DNA from: an uncultured Hyphomicrobiales bacterium
GTDB taxonomy: Bacteria; Pseudomonadota; Alphaproteobacteria; Rhizobiales; Beijerinckiaceae
Assembly (NCBI GenBank): GCA_903825465.1
Contig: CAIKAR010000030.1
Coordinates: forward strand, 274,865-338,864
Length of the DNA: 64,000 bases
Direction of reading: 5' to 3'
Shown: positions 10,182 through 20,131 of the stretch, piece by piece
Numbering within the stretch: the stretch's first letter is position 1
How the letters are laid out: each line of letters begins with the position of its first letter
Translations under genes and position numbers: made by a program
Notes under the pieces: model-generated
The model's database searches: none
What the model saw: only the letters and a program-made list of their open reading frames with translations
What the model was told of the DNA's origin: nothing

Positions 10182-11198
10182 GTGGTCGCCCTGCCCGCGC
10201 GCGACCTCGACGGGTTCATGAAACGCCAATCCGGCGGCGGCTTCGTGTTTCTGGTTTTCGGCCCGGACCAGGGCCTGATCGACGAGAAAATAAGCGCGAT
10301 TTCGCGCGCCTGCGTCGCCGATGTCGGCGATCCCTTCCAACTCGTGCGCCTCGATGGCGACACGGTGGCGGGCGATCCCGGCCTGCTCGCCGACGAGTGG
10401 AATTCCATGGGCCTGTTCCACGCGCGGCGCGCCATCCGCGTCGATCTTGGCGCCCGCGACATCCTTGAATCCGTGCGCGCCTGCGTCGAAGCTCCGAACC
10501 CGGATTGCGCGCTGATGATCAAGGCGGGCGCGCTGAAGCGCGATCACGCCCTGCGGCAATTCTGCGAGCGGCAAAAGATGGCGCTCGCCATCGAGTGCTT
10601 CGCCGACAGCGAAGCCGACATCAGGAGCGTCGTGCTCAAAACAATGGGCGACGCCGGCGTTTCCATCGATCCGAAAGCCGTCGACACGCTTGTCGATATT
10701 CTTGGCCTCGACCGGGCGATGACGCGGAGCGAGCTGGAAAAGCTGGCGCTTTACGCCGACGAGACGAAATCAATCGGCGTCGCCGACGTTGAAATGGTGG
10801 TCGCGGACGCCGCGCCCAAGGCCGGCGAACCAGCGATCGCGGCGGCGCTGTCGGGCGATATCGCCGACGCCACGCTCGGCGCCTCCCGCATGATGGCGGG
10901 CGCGAACGCCAGCGGCATCGCGGGCGCGGCCCTGCGGATTTGCCTGCTCGGACATCGCGCCGTCGCCGAACGCGACGCCGGCAACGCCGGCGCGGCGGAG
11001 CGGTTCGCCCGCTCGACCGGCGCGTTGCGGCACGATTTCGCGCGGCTGGTCGCCGCGAAGAACACCGGCATGATGCTTGATTTCATCGAGACCATGAACG
11101 CCGCCGTGGATCGCGGGCGCCGCGAGCCGGCTCTCGACGACACCGTGACGATGCGCGGCCTGTGGACTATCGCGCGACGGGCGAAGGCGCGCCGCTGA
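10182..11198 (+). CDS. holA: DNA polymerase III delta subunit
   Basis: Clamp-loader subunit that opens the beta sliding clamp, 338 aa, starting at GTG 3 nt after lptE. The N-terminal region shows FVFLVFGPDQGLIDEK, the degenerate ATPase-like start of HolA. The middle contains GLDRAMTRSELEKLALYA, equivalent to the conserved TRSELEKLALY block of alphaproteobacterial delta. The C-terminal collar domain follows. It is the last gene of the leuS operon and converges with transaldolase, with only 3 nt between the stops. Confidence 0.93.
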   Translation: MVALPARDLDGFMKRQSGGGFVFLVFGPDQGLIDEKISAISRACVADVGDPFQLVRLDGDTVAGDPGLLADEWNSMGLFHARRAIRVDLGARDILESVRACVEAPNPDCALMIKAGALKRDHALRQFCERQKMALAIECFADSEADIRSVVLKTMGDAGVSIDPKAVDTLVDILGLDRAMTRSELEKLALYADETKSIGVADVEMVVADAAPKAGEPAIAAALSGDIADATLGASRMMAGANASGIAGAALRICLLGHRAVAERDAGNAGAAERFARSTGALRHDFARLVAAKNTGMMLDFIETMNAAVDRGRREPALDDTVTMRGLWTIARRAKARR

Positions 11199-11201
11199 GC
11201 G

Positions 11202-12293
11202 TTACCGCGGACCACTCCGCTTGGAGCCGATCGCCGCCATCAAATCGCGCCAGGATTTGACGAAACTCGCGGCGCCGTCGGCCTGCAGTTTCGAGGCGAG
11301 CGCCTTGAGATCGATGCCCGCCTTGGCGTGCGCGGCGAGAACGGCTTCGGCGTCGCCGCCGTCCCGCGCCAGCGCTTGCGGCGCGCCGCCGTGGTCGGCG
11401 AAGGCGAGCAGCGTTTCCTCCGGCATGGTGTTGACGGTGTTCGGCGCCGCGAGACCTTCGACATACAAAACGTCCGAGGCCGATTTGTCCTTTGTTCCGG
11501 TGCTGGCGAACAACAATTTCTGCGCCCGGGCGCCGGCGTTTTCGAGGCGTTGAAACCGGTCGCTTTCAAGCAGATCGCGATAGGCCTTGAAGGCCTGCCG
11601 GCTCGCCGCCATGCCGAGCGTGTTGCGCATCGGGGCGGGAACCTTGTCGTGAACCGCGACATCCCAGCGGCTGACGAACAACGACGCCACCGAGCGCACG
11701 TCCGGCGACAACCCCGCCTCGACGCGGCGCTCAAGCCCGCGCATGTAGGCGTGCGCCGACGCGAGATATTGCTCCGTCGAAAAAAGCAGCGTGACGTTGA
11801 CGGGAATCCCCGCGAAAATGGCTTCTTCGATGGCCGCGACTCCCTCCGCGGTGCCGGGAATCTTGATGAAAATGTTTGGGCGCTTCGCCAGCGCGAAGAG
11901 GGTCTTGGCCTGCTTGACCGTCGCGGCCGCGTCATAGGCGAGCTCGGGCGAAACCTCGAGCGACACGAAACCATCGACGGTTCCGGTCCGCTTGTGAATG
12001 GGCGCGAAAAAATCGGCGGCGCGGACAAGATCGTCGATCGCCAATCCAAAAAACAGGTCTTCGTCGGACGCTTCCTCCTGCCCCGCGATATCGGCGTCGT
12101 AGGCGGCGCTTTTCGAGATGGCGCTGTTGAATATCGATGGATTCGAGGTCAGCCCGGTCACCGAGAAGTCGCGGATATACCGCTCCAAAACGCCCTTATC
12201 GAGGAGATCGCGGGTGATGTTGTCGAGCCACAGGCTTTGCCCCAGCCGGTTCAAAGCCTGTGTCGAATTGGCCTGTGTCGAGTTGGCGACCAT
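11202..12293 (-). CDS. tal: Transaldolase
   Basis: Pentose-phosphate enzyme that moves a dihydroxyacetone unit between sugar phosphates through a Schiff base, 363 aa. The catalytic Lys is K144 in NIFIKIPGT. Other signatures are LWLDNITRDLL, VTGLTSNPSIF and FVSLEVSPELAYD. This is the long actinobacterial/alphaproteobacterial Tal type, here a free-standing enzyme not fused to glucose-6-phosphate isomerase. The N-terminus carries a repeated NSTQA pentapeptide from a recent 15-bp duplication. It lies 31 nt downstream of a Bug-type binding-protein gene and may be read from the same transcript. Confidence 0.93.
   Translation of the reverse strand: MVANSTQANSTQALNRLGQSLWLDNITRDLLDKGVLERYIRDFSVTGLTSNPSIFNSAISKSAAYDADIAGQEEASDEDLFFGLAIDDLVRAADFFAPIHKRTGTVDGFVSLEVSPELAYDAAATVKQAKTLFALAKRPNIFIKIPGTAEGVAAIEEAIFAGIPVNVTLLFSTEQYLASAHAYMRGLERRVEAGLSPDVRSVASLFVSRWDVAVHDKVPAPMRNTLGMAASRQAFKAYRDLLESDRFQRLENAGARAQKLLFASTGTKDKSASDVLYVEGLAAPNTVNTMPEETLLAFADHGGAPQALARDGGDAEAVLAAHAKAGIDLKALASKLQADGAASFVKSWRDLMAAIGSKRSGPR
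12256..12285. repeat. 15-bp tandem duplication in tal
   Basis: Two adjacent 15-nt units (12256-12270 and 12271-12285) differ at one base and encode the NSTQA-NSTQA start of transaldolase. The length is a multiple of three, so the frame is kept. Confidence 0.85.
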
Positions 12294-12324
12294 CGCTAAA
12301 ATCCCGAATGTTTGAAGCTGTCGG

Positions 12325-13299
12325 TTAGTCTGGCTTGATATTCGCCGCCCGAACCACCTTAACCCATTTTTCCGTCTCGCGTTCCATCATCGCCGTGAGC
12401 GCGGCGGGCGAGAGCGGCATGGGCGAGGAGTCGAGAACGGCGAGGCCCGCCTTCACCTTGTCGTCCATCAAGGCCACGCCAACGGCGGCGTTGAGCTTGT
12501 CGACGATATCGGGCGGCGTGCCCTTGCGCGCGCCGACGCCGAACCACACGGTCGCCGAGTATCCCGGCACGAATTCGGCGAGCGCGGGAAGCTCTGGCGT
12601 TAGCGCGGAGCGCGTCTCGGTGGTGACGCCGAGCGAGCGCAGCGTGCCCGTCTTGATGTAGTCGCGCGCGGGAAGGTTGGAAAACAGCACCTGCACTTGC
12701 CCCCCCAGCAAATCCGTCAACGCGAGCGCGCCGCCGCGGTAGGGCACATGGGTCAGATCGACGCCGGCCAGCATCTTGAACAATTCGCCGGCGAGATGTG
12801 GCGGGCTGCCGCTGCCCACCGAGGCGAAATTGATCTTGCCGGGATTGGCCTTCGCGTAGGCGATGAACTCCGGAACTGTTTTCGCCGGCAGCGACGGTGT
12901 CACCAGCATGTTCAGCGGGCCGATCGCGACGCCCGCGACTGTCGCGAAGTCGCGCGCGAAGTCGAATTTGGTGCCGCTGAACAACAGCGCGTGGACCGGA
13001 TGCACGGAGTTGACGACGAACAGCGTGTAGCCGTCCGCCGGCGCGTGCGCGACGGCGTCGAGCCCGACCTCGCCGCCGCCGCCGGGGCGGTTGTCGACGA
13101 TGAAGGGCTGGCCGAGCTGGTCGGACAATTGTTGCCCAACCAGCCGCGCGACGATGTCGGCGGAACCGCCCGGCGCGGTGTCGTCAACCCAGTGAACGGG
13201 CCGTGTCGGGTAGTCGAGCGCGAAGGCTGGGGCCGGCAGCAGCGGCGCAAGCGATGTGGCGGCGCTGGCGCGCAACAGGCGGCGGCGGGTCATGATCAT
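12325..13299 (-). CDS. Bug/TctC-family tripartite tricarboxylate binding protein
   Basis: Periplasmic solute-binding protein of the Bug (TctC) family, 324 aa. The signal peptide has a twin-arginine-like start (TRRRLLRAS, then ATSLAPLLPAPAFA). The mature protein opens YPTRPVHWVDDTAPGGSADIVAR and contains VDNRPGGGGEVG and FASVGSGSPPHLAGE, all Bug-fold landmarks near the carboxylate pocket. Substrates of this family are usually small carboxylates. No TctA/TctB membrane genes are nearby, which is common for this expanded family. Start codons at 13299 and 13293 are both possible. Transaldolase follows 31 nt downstream. Confidence 0.88.
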   Translation of the reverse strand: MIMTRRRLLRASAATSLAPLLPAPAFALDYPTRPVHWVDDTAPGGSADIVARLVGQQLSDQLGQPFIVDNRPGGGGEVGLDAVAHAPADGYTLFVVNSVHPVHALLFSGTKFDFARDFATVAGVAIGPLNMLVTPSLPAKTVPEFIAYAKANPGKINFASVGSGSPPHLAGELFKMLAGVDLTHVPYRGGALALTDLLGGQVQVLFSNLPARDYIKTGTLRSLGVTTETRSALTPELPALAEFVPGYSATVWFGVGARKGTPPDIVDKLNAAVGVALMDDKVKAGLAVLDSSPMPLSPAALTAMMERETEKWVKVVRAANIKPD

Positions 13300-13417
13300 G
13301 GGCGGGTTCCCTCGACTATCGGCGAAAACTTATCAAGCATGATTCCGCGCGGCGCCCGATCATACCGCAACCATCGAAAACGCGAAAAGCCGCGCTCAGG
13401 GCTTGGATAAACGTCGG

Positions 13418-13992
13418 CTATTCGCGATCCAGTCCCACAAATCTTGGGTCGGTGGCGTAGAGCCGCGCCATCCATCGCGCGGTGTTCATGAAGGCGCGCC
13501 CTCGCGGCGTCAGCCGGTAGCCGTCGCCGGATTTTTCGAGATTGCCGGAAGCGACCTGTTCGTCGAAGCGGCGGCTCATCTGGTCCCATTCGCCGACGTA
13601 GATCCGCGTGAAGTCGCCGGCGATGTCGCCGACCGCCAGGGGATGATCGGCGCGCTCGAAGCGCGACAGCATGAACACCGAGATCGAGCGATCGACGGTG
13701 ACAGGCCCGAGCGTGAAGAAACACAGGTTCAACGCGATCGCGGTGACGACCGCGCCGGCCACGTCGCTCGCCCGCAATGAAAGCGCCGCGAGCCGCCGCG
13801 CGGCGACGCCGAGAATCGCCGCGGTCGCGAACCCGCAAACAACGAGCGCCGCGACGCCGCGGAAAAAAAGAATCGGCATGCCCGTGAAAGGCGGCGCGTT
13901 CATCGCGGCGACAAACAACATGGCGCAAACAATCGCGGCGGCGACGTAGCAGCCGGCCAGCGTGAGGATTTGGCGGAGCGCGCCGGCTTCGT

Positions 13993-13996
<4 letters not shown>
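13418..13996 (-). CDS. Small membrane protein with C-terminal winged-helix-like region
   Basis: I do not recognise a named family. The 192-aa product has about three transmembrane helices in the first 110 residues (ILTLAGCYVAAAIVCAMLFVAAM; ILFFRGVAALVVCGFATAAIL; VAGAVVTAIALNLCFFTL), then a soluble tail in which VGEWDQMSRRFDEQVASGNLEKSGDGYRLTPRGRAF reads like a winged-helix module (the GYRLTPRGR hairpin). The start at 13996 overlaps the stop of the upstream polytopic gene as ATGA, so the two are translationally coupled and probably function together. The frame is open further upstream, but that part is antisense-like and was excluded. Confidence 0.65.
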
Positions 13997-16035
<2,039 letters not shown>

Positions 16036-16090
16036 GCGAGGCCGCCCCTTCGGGGCGACGTATAGGTGATTCGCGACCGCGCGTCAGAGC

Positions 16091-18415
16091 CTACGCGGCG
16101 CGCATCGCCTTCCACACGGCGAGCGGCGTGAGCGGCATGACGAGATGCAGCGCCTTGCCGGGCGAGATCGCGTTTTCGATGGCGTTGACGATGGTCGGCG
16201 TCGACGCGGTGGTGCCGGCTTCGCCGACGCCCTTCGCGCCGATCTGGTTGGTGACGCAGCGCGTCGGGCTGTGCAGCACTTCCATGGGCGGCAGGTCCGC
16301 GGCGCGCGGCATCGTGTAATCCATGAAGGACGCCGACAGCAGCTGTCCGGTTGCCTCGTCGTAGCGCGTGTATTCGCCCATGGCCTGGCCGATGCCCTGC
16401 ACGACGCCGCCCTCGATCTGGCCATCGACGATGGTCTGGTTGAGGACAACGCCGCAATCGCTCACGGCGGTGTAGCGCACGATGGCGGTCTCGCCGGTGT
16501 CGGGATCGACCTCGACTTCCGCCACATGGCAGCCGTTGGGGAAAGACGGGCCCGTATGCGCGGTTTCCAGCGTGTCGAGGTTTTCCTCGATGGCGCCCTG
16601 CCGCTTCATCTCGTCGGCGTGTTTGGCGACTTCGAACAGGGTGACGCGGCGGCCAGTCCTGGCGATTTCGAACACGCCTTCGCGGTACTGGATTTCCTCG
16701 TCGCCGGCCTGCAACACCGTTTTGGCGACGGCTTTGGCCTTGACGAGAACCTTGTCGGCGGTCTGCGCCACCGCGCTGCCAAACAGCATCGCCGTGCGCG
16801 ACGCGACGGCGCCGAAGCCGGGCACGTCGCGGGCGCTGTCGCCAAACGTCAACGCGACATCCTCGACATCGATGTCGAGCCTGTCGGCGAGCAACTGGCG
16901 GAACACGGTGACGTGGCCCTGCCCCTGCGGCGCCGAGCCCAAGCTGACGACGGCCTTGCCGTTTTCAAATGTGACGCGGGCCGGCTCTTCGTAGTGGCCG
17001 CCGGAGATTTCGAGATAGCAGCAGACGCCGACGCCGCGTTTCTTGCCGCGCGCCGCCGATTGCGCCTTGCGGGCTTCGAAACCCTTGTAGTCGGCGGCGG
17101 CGAGGGCTTTTTCGAAAGCCGCGGGGAAATCGCCGCTGTCGTATTTGGGGCCGGACGCGCTTTGATAAGGCATCTTGGCGGGGTCGATCAGATTGCGGCG
17201 GCGCAGTTCGGCGGCGTCGACGCCAAGCTGGCGCGCGGCGGCGTCAACGGTGCGCTCGAGCAGGTAGTTCGCTTCCGGACGTCCGGCGCCGCGATAGGGG
17301 CCGACGGGCACGGTGTTGGTGAGATAGGTTTTCGATTCCACCGAGATTTTGGGAATGTCGTAGACGCTCGGCAGGCAGAAGGCGATGTGGAAAGTCGGCA
17401 CCATCACGGCGACGCCGGTGAGATAAGCGCCGGCGTTCATCGCTCCGGAGACGCGCAGGCCGAGGAATTTGCCGCGCTCGCTCAACGCGAGTTCCACCTG
17501 CCAGACGGAATCGCGCGCCTGATTGTCGGTGACGAAGGATTCCGCGCGCGTCGATGTCCAGTGAACCGGCTTGCCGGTCTTTTTCGCCGCCACCAGAAGC
17601 GCGGGATATTCGGGATAGGTCGAAGCCTTCATGCCGAAGCCGCCGCCAACGTCCTTCGTCAGCACGCGCAGTTTCGGCATCGGGATTTTCATCGTCATCG
17701 CGACTTGCGCGCGGATGCCGGCGACGCCCTGCGTTCCCGTCCACAAGGTGTATTGTTCGCCGGCGGCGTCGTAGGCGGCGGTCGCCGCGCGCGGCTCCAT
17801 CGACACCGCGTTGATGCGCTGGTTGACGATGTTGGTTTTCACCACGTGGCGGGCGGTCTTGAAGGTCTCGTCGAGAGCGGCTTTCTTGGCGCCGTCCTCG
17901 TCCGGCGGCGCGGCCCAGTCGAGCGCCATGTTGCCCGGAGCCTGCGGCCAGAGCGTCGTCTTCGCGGCGATCGCCTGATCGAGCGTCACGACCGCGGGCA
18001 AGTCCTCGAAGTCGATGTCGACCAAGTCCGCGGCGTCCTGCGCGGCCGTGGCGGATTTGGCGACGACCATGGCGATGGGCTCGCCGACGTGCATCGTTTT
18101 TTCGCCGGCGAGAATGGGACGCGGCGGCGAAATCGGCATGGCGCCGCCGCGGCCGGGAAACGGGATCGATCCCGAGACGCCGCCCAGCCCGAGGTCGGCG
18201 AAGTCCTTGTGGGTGTAAACCGCGACGACGCCGTCGGTGGCCTGAGCGCGCGAGGTGTCAATCGACAGGATTTTCGCGTGGGCGCGGGGCGAGCGCGCGA
18301 AGGCGGCGAACAAGGCGTCGACCGGACGCGTGTCGTCGGTGTATTGGCCTTCGCCCTTCAGCAGGGGCGCGTCTTCGTAACGGCCCGCCCACTTTCTCGC
18401 CGCGCGATCGCTCAT
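16091..18415 (-). CDS. Molybdenum hydroxylase large subunit (xanthine dehydrogenase/CoxL-like)
   Basis: Molybdopterin-binding catalytic subunit of the xanthine oxidase family, 774 aa. The active-site loop reads VGPYRGAGRPE, the AYRGAGR-type sequence of 'form II' CoxL-like proteins, not the AYRCSFR loop of true CO dehydrogenase. The catalytic Glu lies in IGAKGVGEAGTT, and MoCo contacts appear in TGTQGVAGIRAQ, VGGGFGMKAS and GSAPQGQGHVTVF. The usual FAD and 2Fe-2S subunits are absent on both sides, so it is an orphan large subunit. The substrate is likely an aldehyde or N-heterocycle and is unknown. It diverges from the DUF1192 gene and heads the minus-strand block toward the GT-C-like protein. 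Confidence 0.87.
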   Translation of the reverse strand: MSDRAARKWAGRYEDAPLLKGEGQYTDDTRPVDALFAAFARSPRAHAKILSIDTSRAQATDGVVAVYTHKDFADLGLGGVSGSIPFPGRGGAMPISPPRPILAGEKTMHVGEPIAMVVAKSATAAQDAADLVDIDFEDLPAVVTLDQAIAAKTTLWPQAPGNMALDWAAPPDEDGAKKAALDETFKTARHVVKTNIVNQRINAVSMEPRAATAAYDAAGEQYTLWTGTQGVAGIRAQVAMTMKIPMPKLRVLTKDVGGGFGMKASTYPEYPALLVAAKKTGKPVHWTSTRAESFVTDNQARDSVWQVELALSERGKFLGLRVSGAMNAGAYLTGVAVMVPTFHIAFCLPSVYDIPKISVESKTYLTNTVPVGPYRGAGRPEANYLLERTVDAAARQLGVDAAELRRRNLIDPAKMPYQSASGPKYDSGDFPAAFEKALAAADYKGFEARKAQSAARGKKRGVGVCCYLEISGGHYEEPARVTFENGKAVVSLGSAPQGQGHVTVFRQLLADRLDIDVEDVALTFGDSARDVPGFGAVASRTAMLFGSAVAQTADKVLVKAKAVAKTVLQAGDEEIQYREGVFEIARTGRRVTLFEVAKHADEMKRQGAIEENLDTLETAHTGPSFPNGCHVAEVEVDPDTGETAIVRYTAVSDCGVVLNQTIVDGQIEGGVVQGIGQAMGEYTRYDEATGQLLSASFMDYTMPRAADLPPMEVLHSPTRCVTNQIGAKGVGEAGTTASTPTIVNAIENAISPGKALHLVMPLTPLAVWKAMRAA

Positions 18416-18559
18416 TGACGCCTCCTGCCGCGTATTCTACCCGCATATCGGGTTAAGGGCGGGATGTTTCACGCCGGTGGCCGGCAAGTCAATCGTCCAT
18501 CCGTCGCCGTATTCCCGCGCGAATTCGGTTGTTCGTGTCTTGGCACAAGTGAGAACGCC

Positions 18560-18769
18560 ATGTCCCTGTTTGACGAAGCCGATCCTTTCGGCGCGCCGCC
18601 GAAGAAAAAGACGGCCCATGAGATAGGCCAGCCGCTCGACGCGATGTCCGTGAGCGAACTGGACGAGCGGGTCGTTCTCCTGCGTGAGGAAATCGCCCGC
18701 CTGGAGGCCGCGCGCGCCTCCAAGCAGGCGTCGCGCGCGGCGGCGGATTCGGTGTTCAAAAGCGGGTGA
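18560..18769 (+). CDS. DUF1192 family small protein
   Basis: A 69-aa protein of the DUF1192 family found across Alphaproteobacteria. It begins MSLFDEADPFG and has the core DAMSVSELDERVVLLREEIARLEAA, a single amphipathic helix likely to form a coiled coil, with a basic tail. The ATG at 18560 is chosen because the family starts there; the frame is open upstream, but the added residues are unlike the family. Function is unknown. In rhizobia it sits next to the DUF1465/RcdA gene, as here, with a small-RNA-like interval between them. Confidence 0.85.
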   Translation: MSLFDEADPFGAPPKKKTAHEIGQPLDAMSVSELDERVVLLREEIARLEAARASKQASRAAADSVFKSG

Positions 18770-18881
18770 ATCCGGAGAGGCGGCGGGCGCGCTCCGATGG
18801 GCGAACGTCCTGGTTTTTCAGGTGTTAATCGTTTAATAGGGATTTCAAGTTATTAATTGGTTGTCTCGACTTGTCGGGATA

Positions 18882-18956
18882 TTCGAGTGGCTCCTGTCCA
18901 CTTTGTTTGACGCCTCCCTGTTATCACTTAGAGCCGCCTCGCGCGGCTCTTTTTTC
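18882..18956 (+). ncRNA. Candidate trans-acting small RNA with anti-SD loop
   Basis: The 328-nt interval between DUF1192 and rcdA holds no coding frame and is AT-richer than its surroundings. Near its centre is a small hairpin (AGTGG 886-890 with CCACT 898-902) whose 7-nt loop, CTCCTGT, can pair with Shine-Dalgarno sequences. An unpaired stretch with GCCTCCCTG follows, then a strong intrinsic terminator. This architecture matches the alpha-r14/'cuckoo' type of alphaproteobacterial sRNAs. The 5' end is a guess and no expression evidence is available. Confidence 0.45.
18931..18956 (+). terminator. Intrinsic terminator of the candidate sRNA
   Basis: Stem GAGCCGC (931-937) / GCGGCTC (943-949), loop CTCGC, then a run of six or more T. 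It lies 160 nt after the DUF1192 stop, too far to be that gene's normal terminator, which supports a separate transcript. Confidence 0.8.
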
Positions 18957-18976
18957 GTTTGCGGCGGGCGCGCGCG

Positions 18977-18996
18977 TTAACCTTTACAGATGGTTA
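18977..18996. promoter_or_regulatory. TTAACC half-site pair upstream of rcdA
   Basis: TTAACC at 18977-18982 and the inverted GGTTA at 18992-18996 lie about 100 nt before the rcdA start. TTAACC is the usual form of a CtrA half-site, but the spacing and inverted layout are not the canonical TTAA-N7-TTAA, so this is only a weak candidate. Confidence 0.25.
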
Positions 18997-19097
18997 TCGA
19001 CTCCGGGGGCCGTTTTGGCGCTATGGTTGCTCCACATGGAAACAAGGCGGGGGCTGTCCCAAAACGTGGCGGCGCGTGGCGTAGCAAGGCGGGTTTC

Positions 19098-19646
19098 ATG
19101 GCGAGTATTTCGAGTTTTCCGGGCCGCGACATCGTGGGCGACGACAAGACCATTTCCTTCGCTCACAAATTGGCGACATCGGACGCGTTCAAAGCGCTGT
19201 TCAAGGAGGGCATGGGGCTCGTCGAGCAGTCGGCCGCCTATCTCGACGGCCCCGGCCGGATCGAAGCCAAAAGTCTTCCGCGCATCGAGGCGCTGGCCTA
19301 CGCCTCCGAAAGCATGCGTCTGACGACGCGCCTGATGCAATTGGCGTCGTGGCTTTTGTTGCAACGCGCGGTCAACGAGGGCGAGCTGTCCGCGGCGCAG
19401 GCGGCGGCGGAAAAACACCGGGTGAAACTGTCGCCGCAGGAGCTCGCCAGCAACACCGAGACCTTCGCGAAACTGCCGTCGAATTTGCGGGATCTCTGCC
19501 GGCATTCGCTGCGGTTGCAGTCGCGCGTCGTGCATCTCGACGAGTTGCTCTACAAGCGCAAATCGGCGAACGACACGGCGCCGATGGTGATACCGGTTCA
19601 TTCGCAGCTCGCGGCGCTGCAAAAGGCCTTCGCCGCCAAGGCGTAA
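19098..19646 (+). CDS. rcdA: DUF1465 / RcdA-family protein (CtrA degradation adaptor)
   Basis: 182-aa helical protein of the DUF1465 family, whose Caulobacter member RcdA is an adaptor that helps ClpXP destroy the cell-cycle regulator CtrA. The sequence contains SFAHKLATSDAFKALFKEGMGLVEQSAAYL and EALAYASESMRLTTRLMQLASWLL, which correspond to the three-helix bundle, then a disordered-looking C-terminus. The ATG at 19098 follows a purine-rich stretch and gives the family start; an upstream frame opening is not family-like. Whether this protein acts on CtrA in this organism is inferred from homology. A bidirectional terminator separates it from rpmE. Confidence 0.82.
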   Translation: MASISSFPGRDIVGDDKTISFAHKLATSDAFKALFKEGMGLVEQSAAYLDGPGRIEAKSLPRIEALAYASESMRLTTRLMQLASWLLLQRAVNEGELSAAQAAAEKHRVKLSPQELASNTETFAKLPSNLRDLCRHSLRLQSRVVHLDELLYKRKSANDTAPMVIPVHSQLAALQKAFAAKA

Positions 19647-19673
19647 GCGCGTCCGAGGCTGGATTTAAACGCG

Positions 19674-19703
19674 AAAAAGCCCGGCGCGAGCCGGGCTTTT
19701 TTT
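19674..19703. terminator. Bidirectional terminator between rcdA and rpmE
   Basis: Arms AAAAAGCCCGGC (674-685) and GCCGGGCTTTTT (from 690) around a GCGA tetraloop, with T runs usable in both directions. It serves the two convergent genes. Confidence 0.9.
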
Positions 19704-19717
19704 GTCGGAAAAGACAG

Positions 19718-19945
19718 TTACTTGCGCGCGCCGAGGCTGCCGAAGCGCGAGGTGAATTTCGACAGGCGGCCGCCGCGGTCGAGCAGCTGCTGCGAGCCGC
19801 CGGTCCAAGCCGGATGCGTCTTCGGATCGATGTCGAGGTTCAGCGTGTCGCCGGCGTTGCCATAGGTCGAGCGCGTCATATAATCGCTGCCGTCGGTCAT
19901 CACGACCTTGATCATGTGGTACTGGGGATGGATGTCGGGCTTCAT
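19718..19945 (-). CDS. rpmE: 50S ribosomal protein L31
   Basis: Ribosomal protein L31, 75 aa, beginning [20 protein letters not shown]. The later part reads [15 protein letters not shown] and ends in [11 protein letters not shown], both standard for alphaproteobacterial L31. It lacks the Cys pairs of zinc-binding L31, so it is the C-minus type. The start at 19945 is fixed by homology; a much longer minus-strand frame continues upstream but is only a shadow of the divergent ABC transporter gene. The gene is monocistronic, with a terminator directly downstream. Confidence 0.96.
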   Translation of the reverse strand: MKPDIHPQYHMIKVVMTDGSDYMTRSTYGNAGDTLNLDIDPKTHPAWTGGSQQLLDRGGRLSKFTSRFGSLGARK

Positions 19946-20034
19946 CGTCGATTCCTGAAATTCGGGTTCTCGGCCAGCCGGGTCAAGACTGGCCAAGCCG
20001 TGAAAAGATCGTTCCCAAAAGCGGGGTTGCGCCC

Positions 20035-20062
20035 CTATAACGCAGCCCGGGGCGGGAAACAA
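20035..20062 (-). promoter_or_regulatory. Putative sigma-70 promoter of rpmE
   Basis: Read on the minus strand: TTGTTT (20062-20057), a 16-nt spacer, then TTATAG (20040-20035), about 90 nt before the rpmE start. Both hexamers are close to consensus in an otherwise GC-rich stretch. Confidence 0.4.
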
Positions 20063-20131
20063 GGTTTGACTTCCGCGCGATTTCGGGACGCTTAACGTCG
20101 CGCGCGGGGCGGGCCGCCAGAGGACAAGTGA

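Noticed and set aside
16091..18415. Aerobic CO dehydrogenase (form I CoxL)
   Set aside because: The active-site loop is PYRGAGR, not the AYRCSFR of true CO dehydrogenase, and the CoxM and CoxS genes are absent.
18464..18559. N-terminal extension of the DUF1192 protein
   Set aside because: The extra 32 codons are Arg/Cys-rich, not family-like, and overlap the divergent promoter region.
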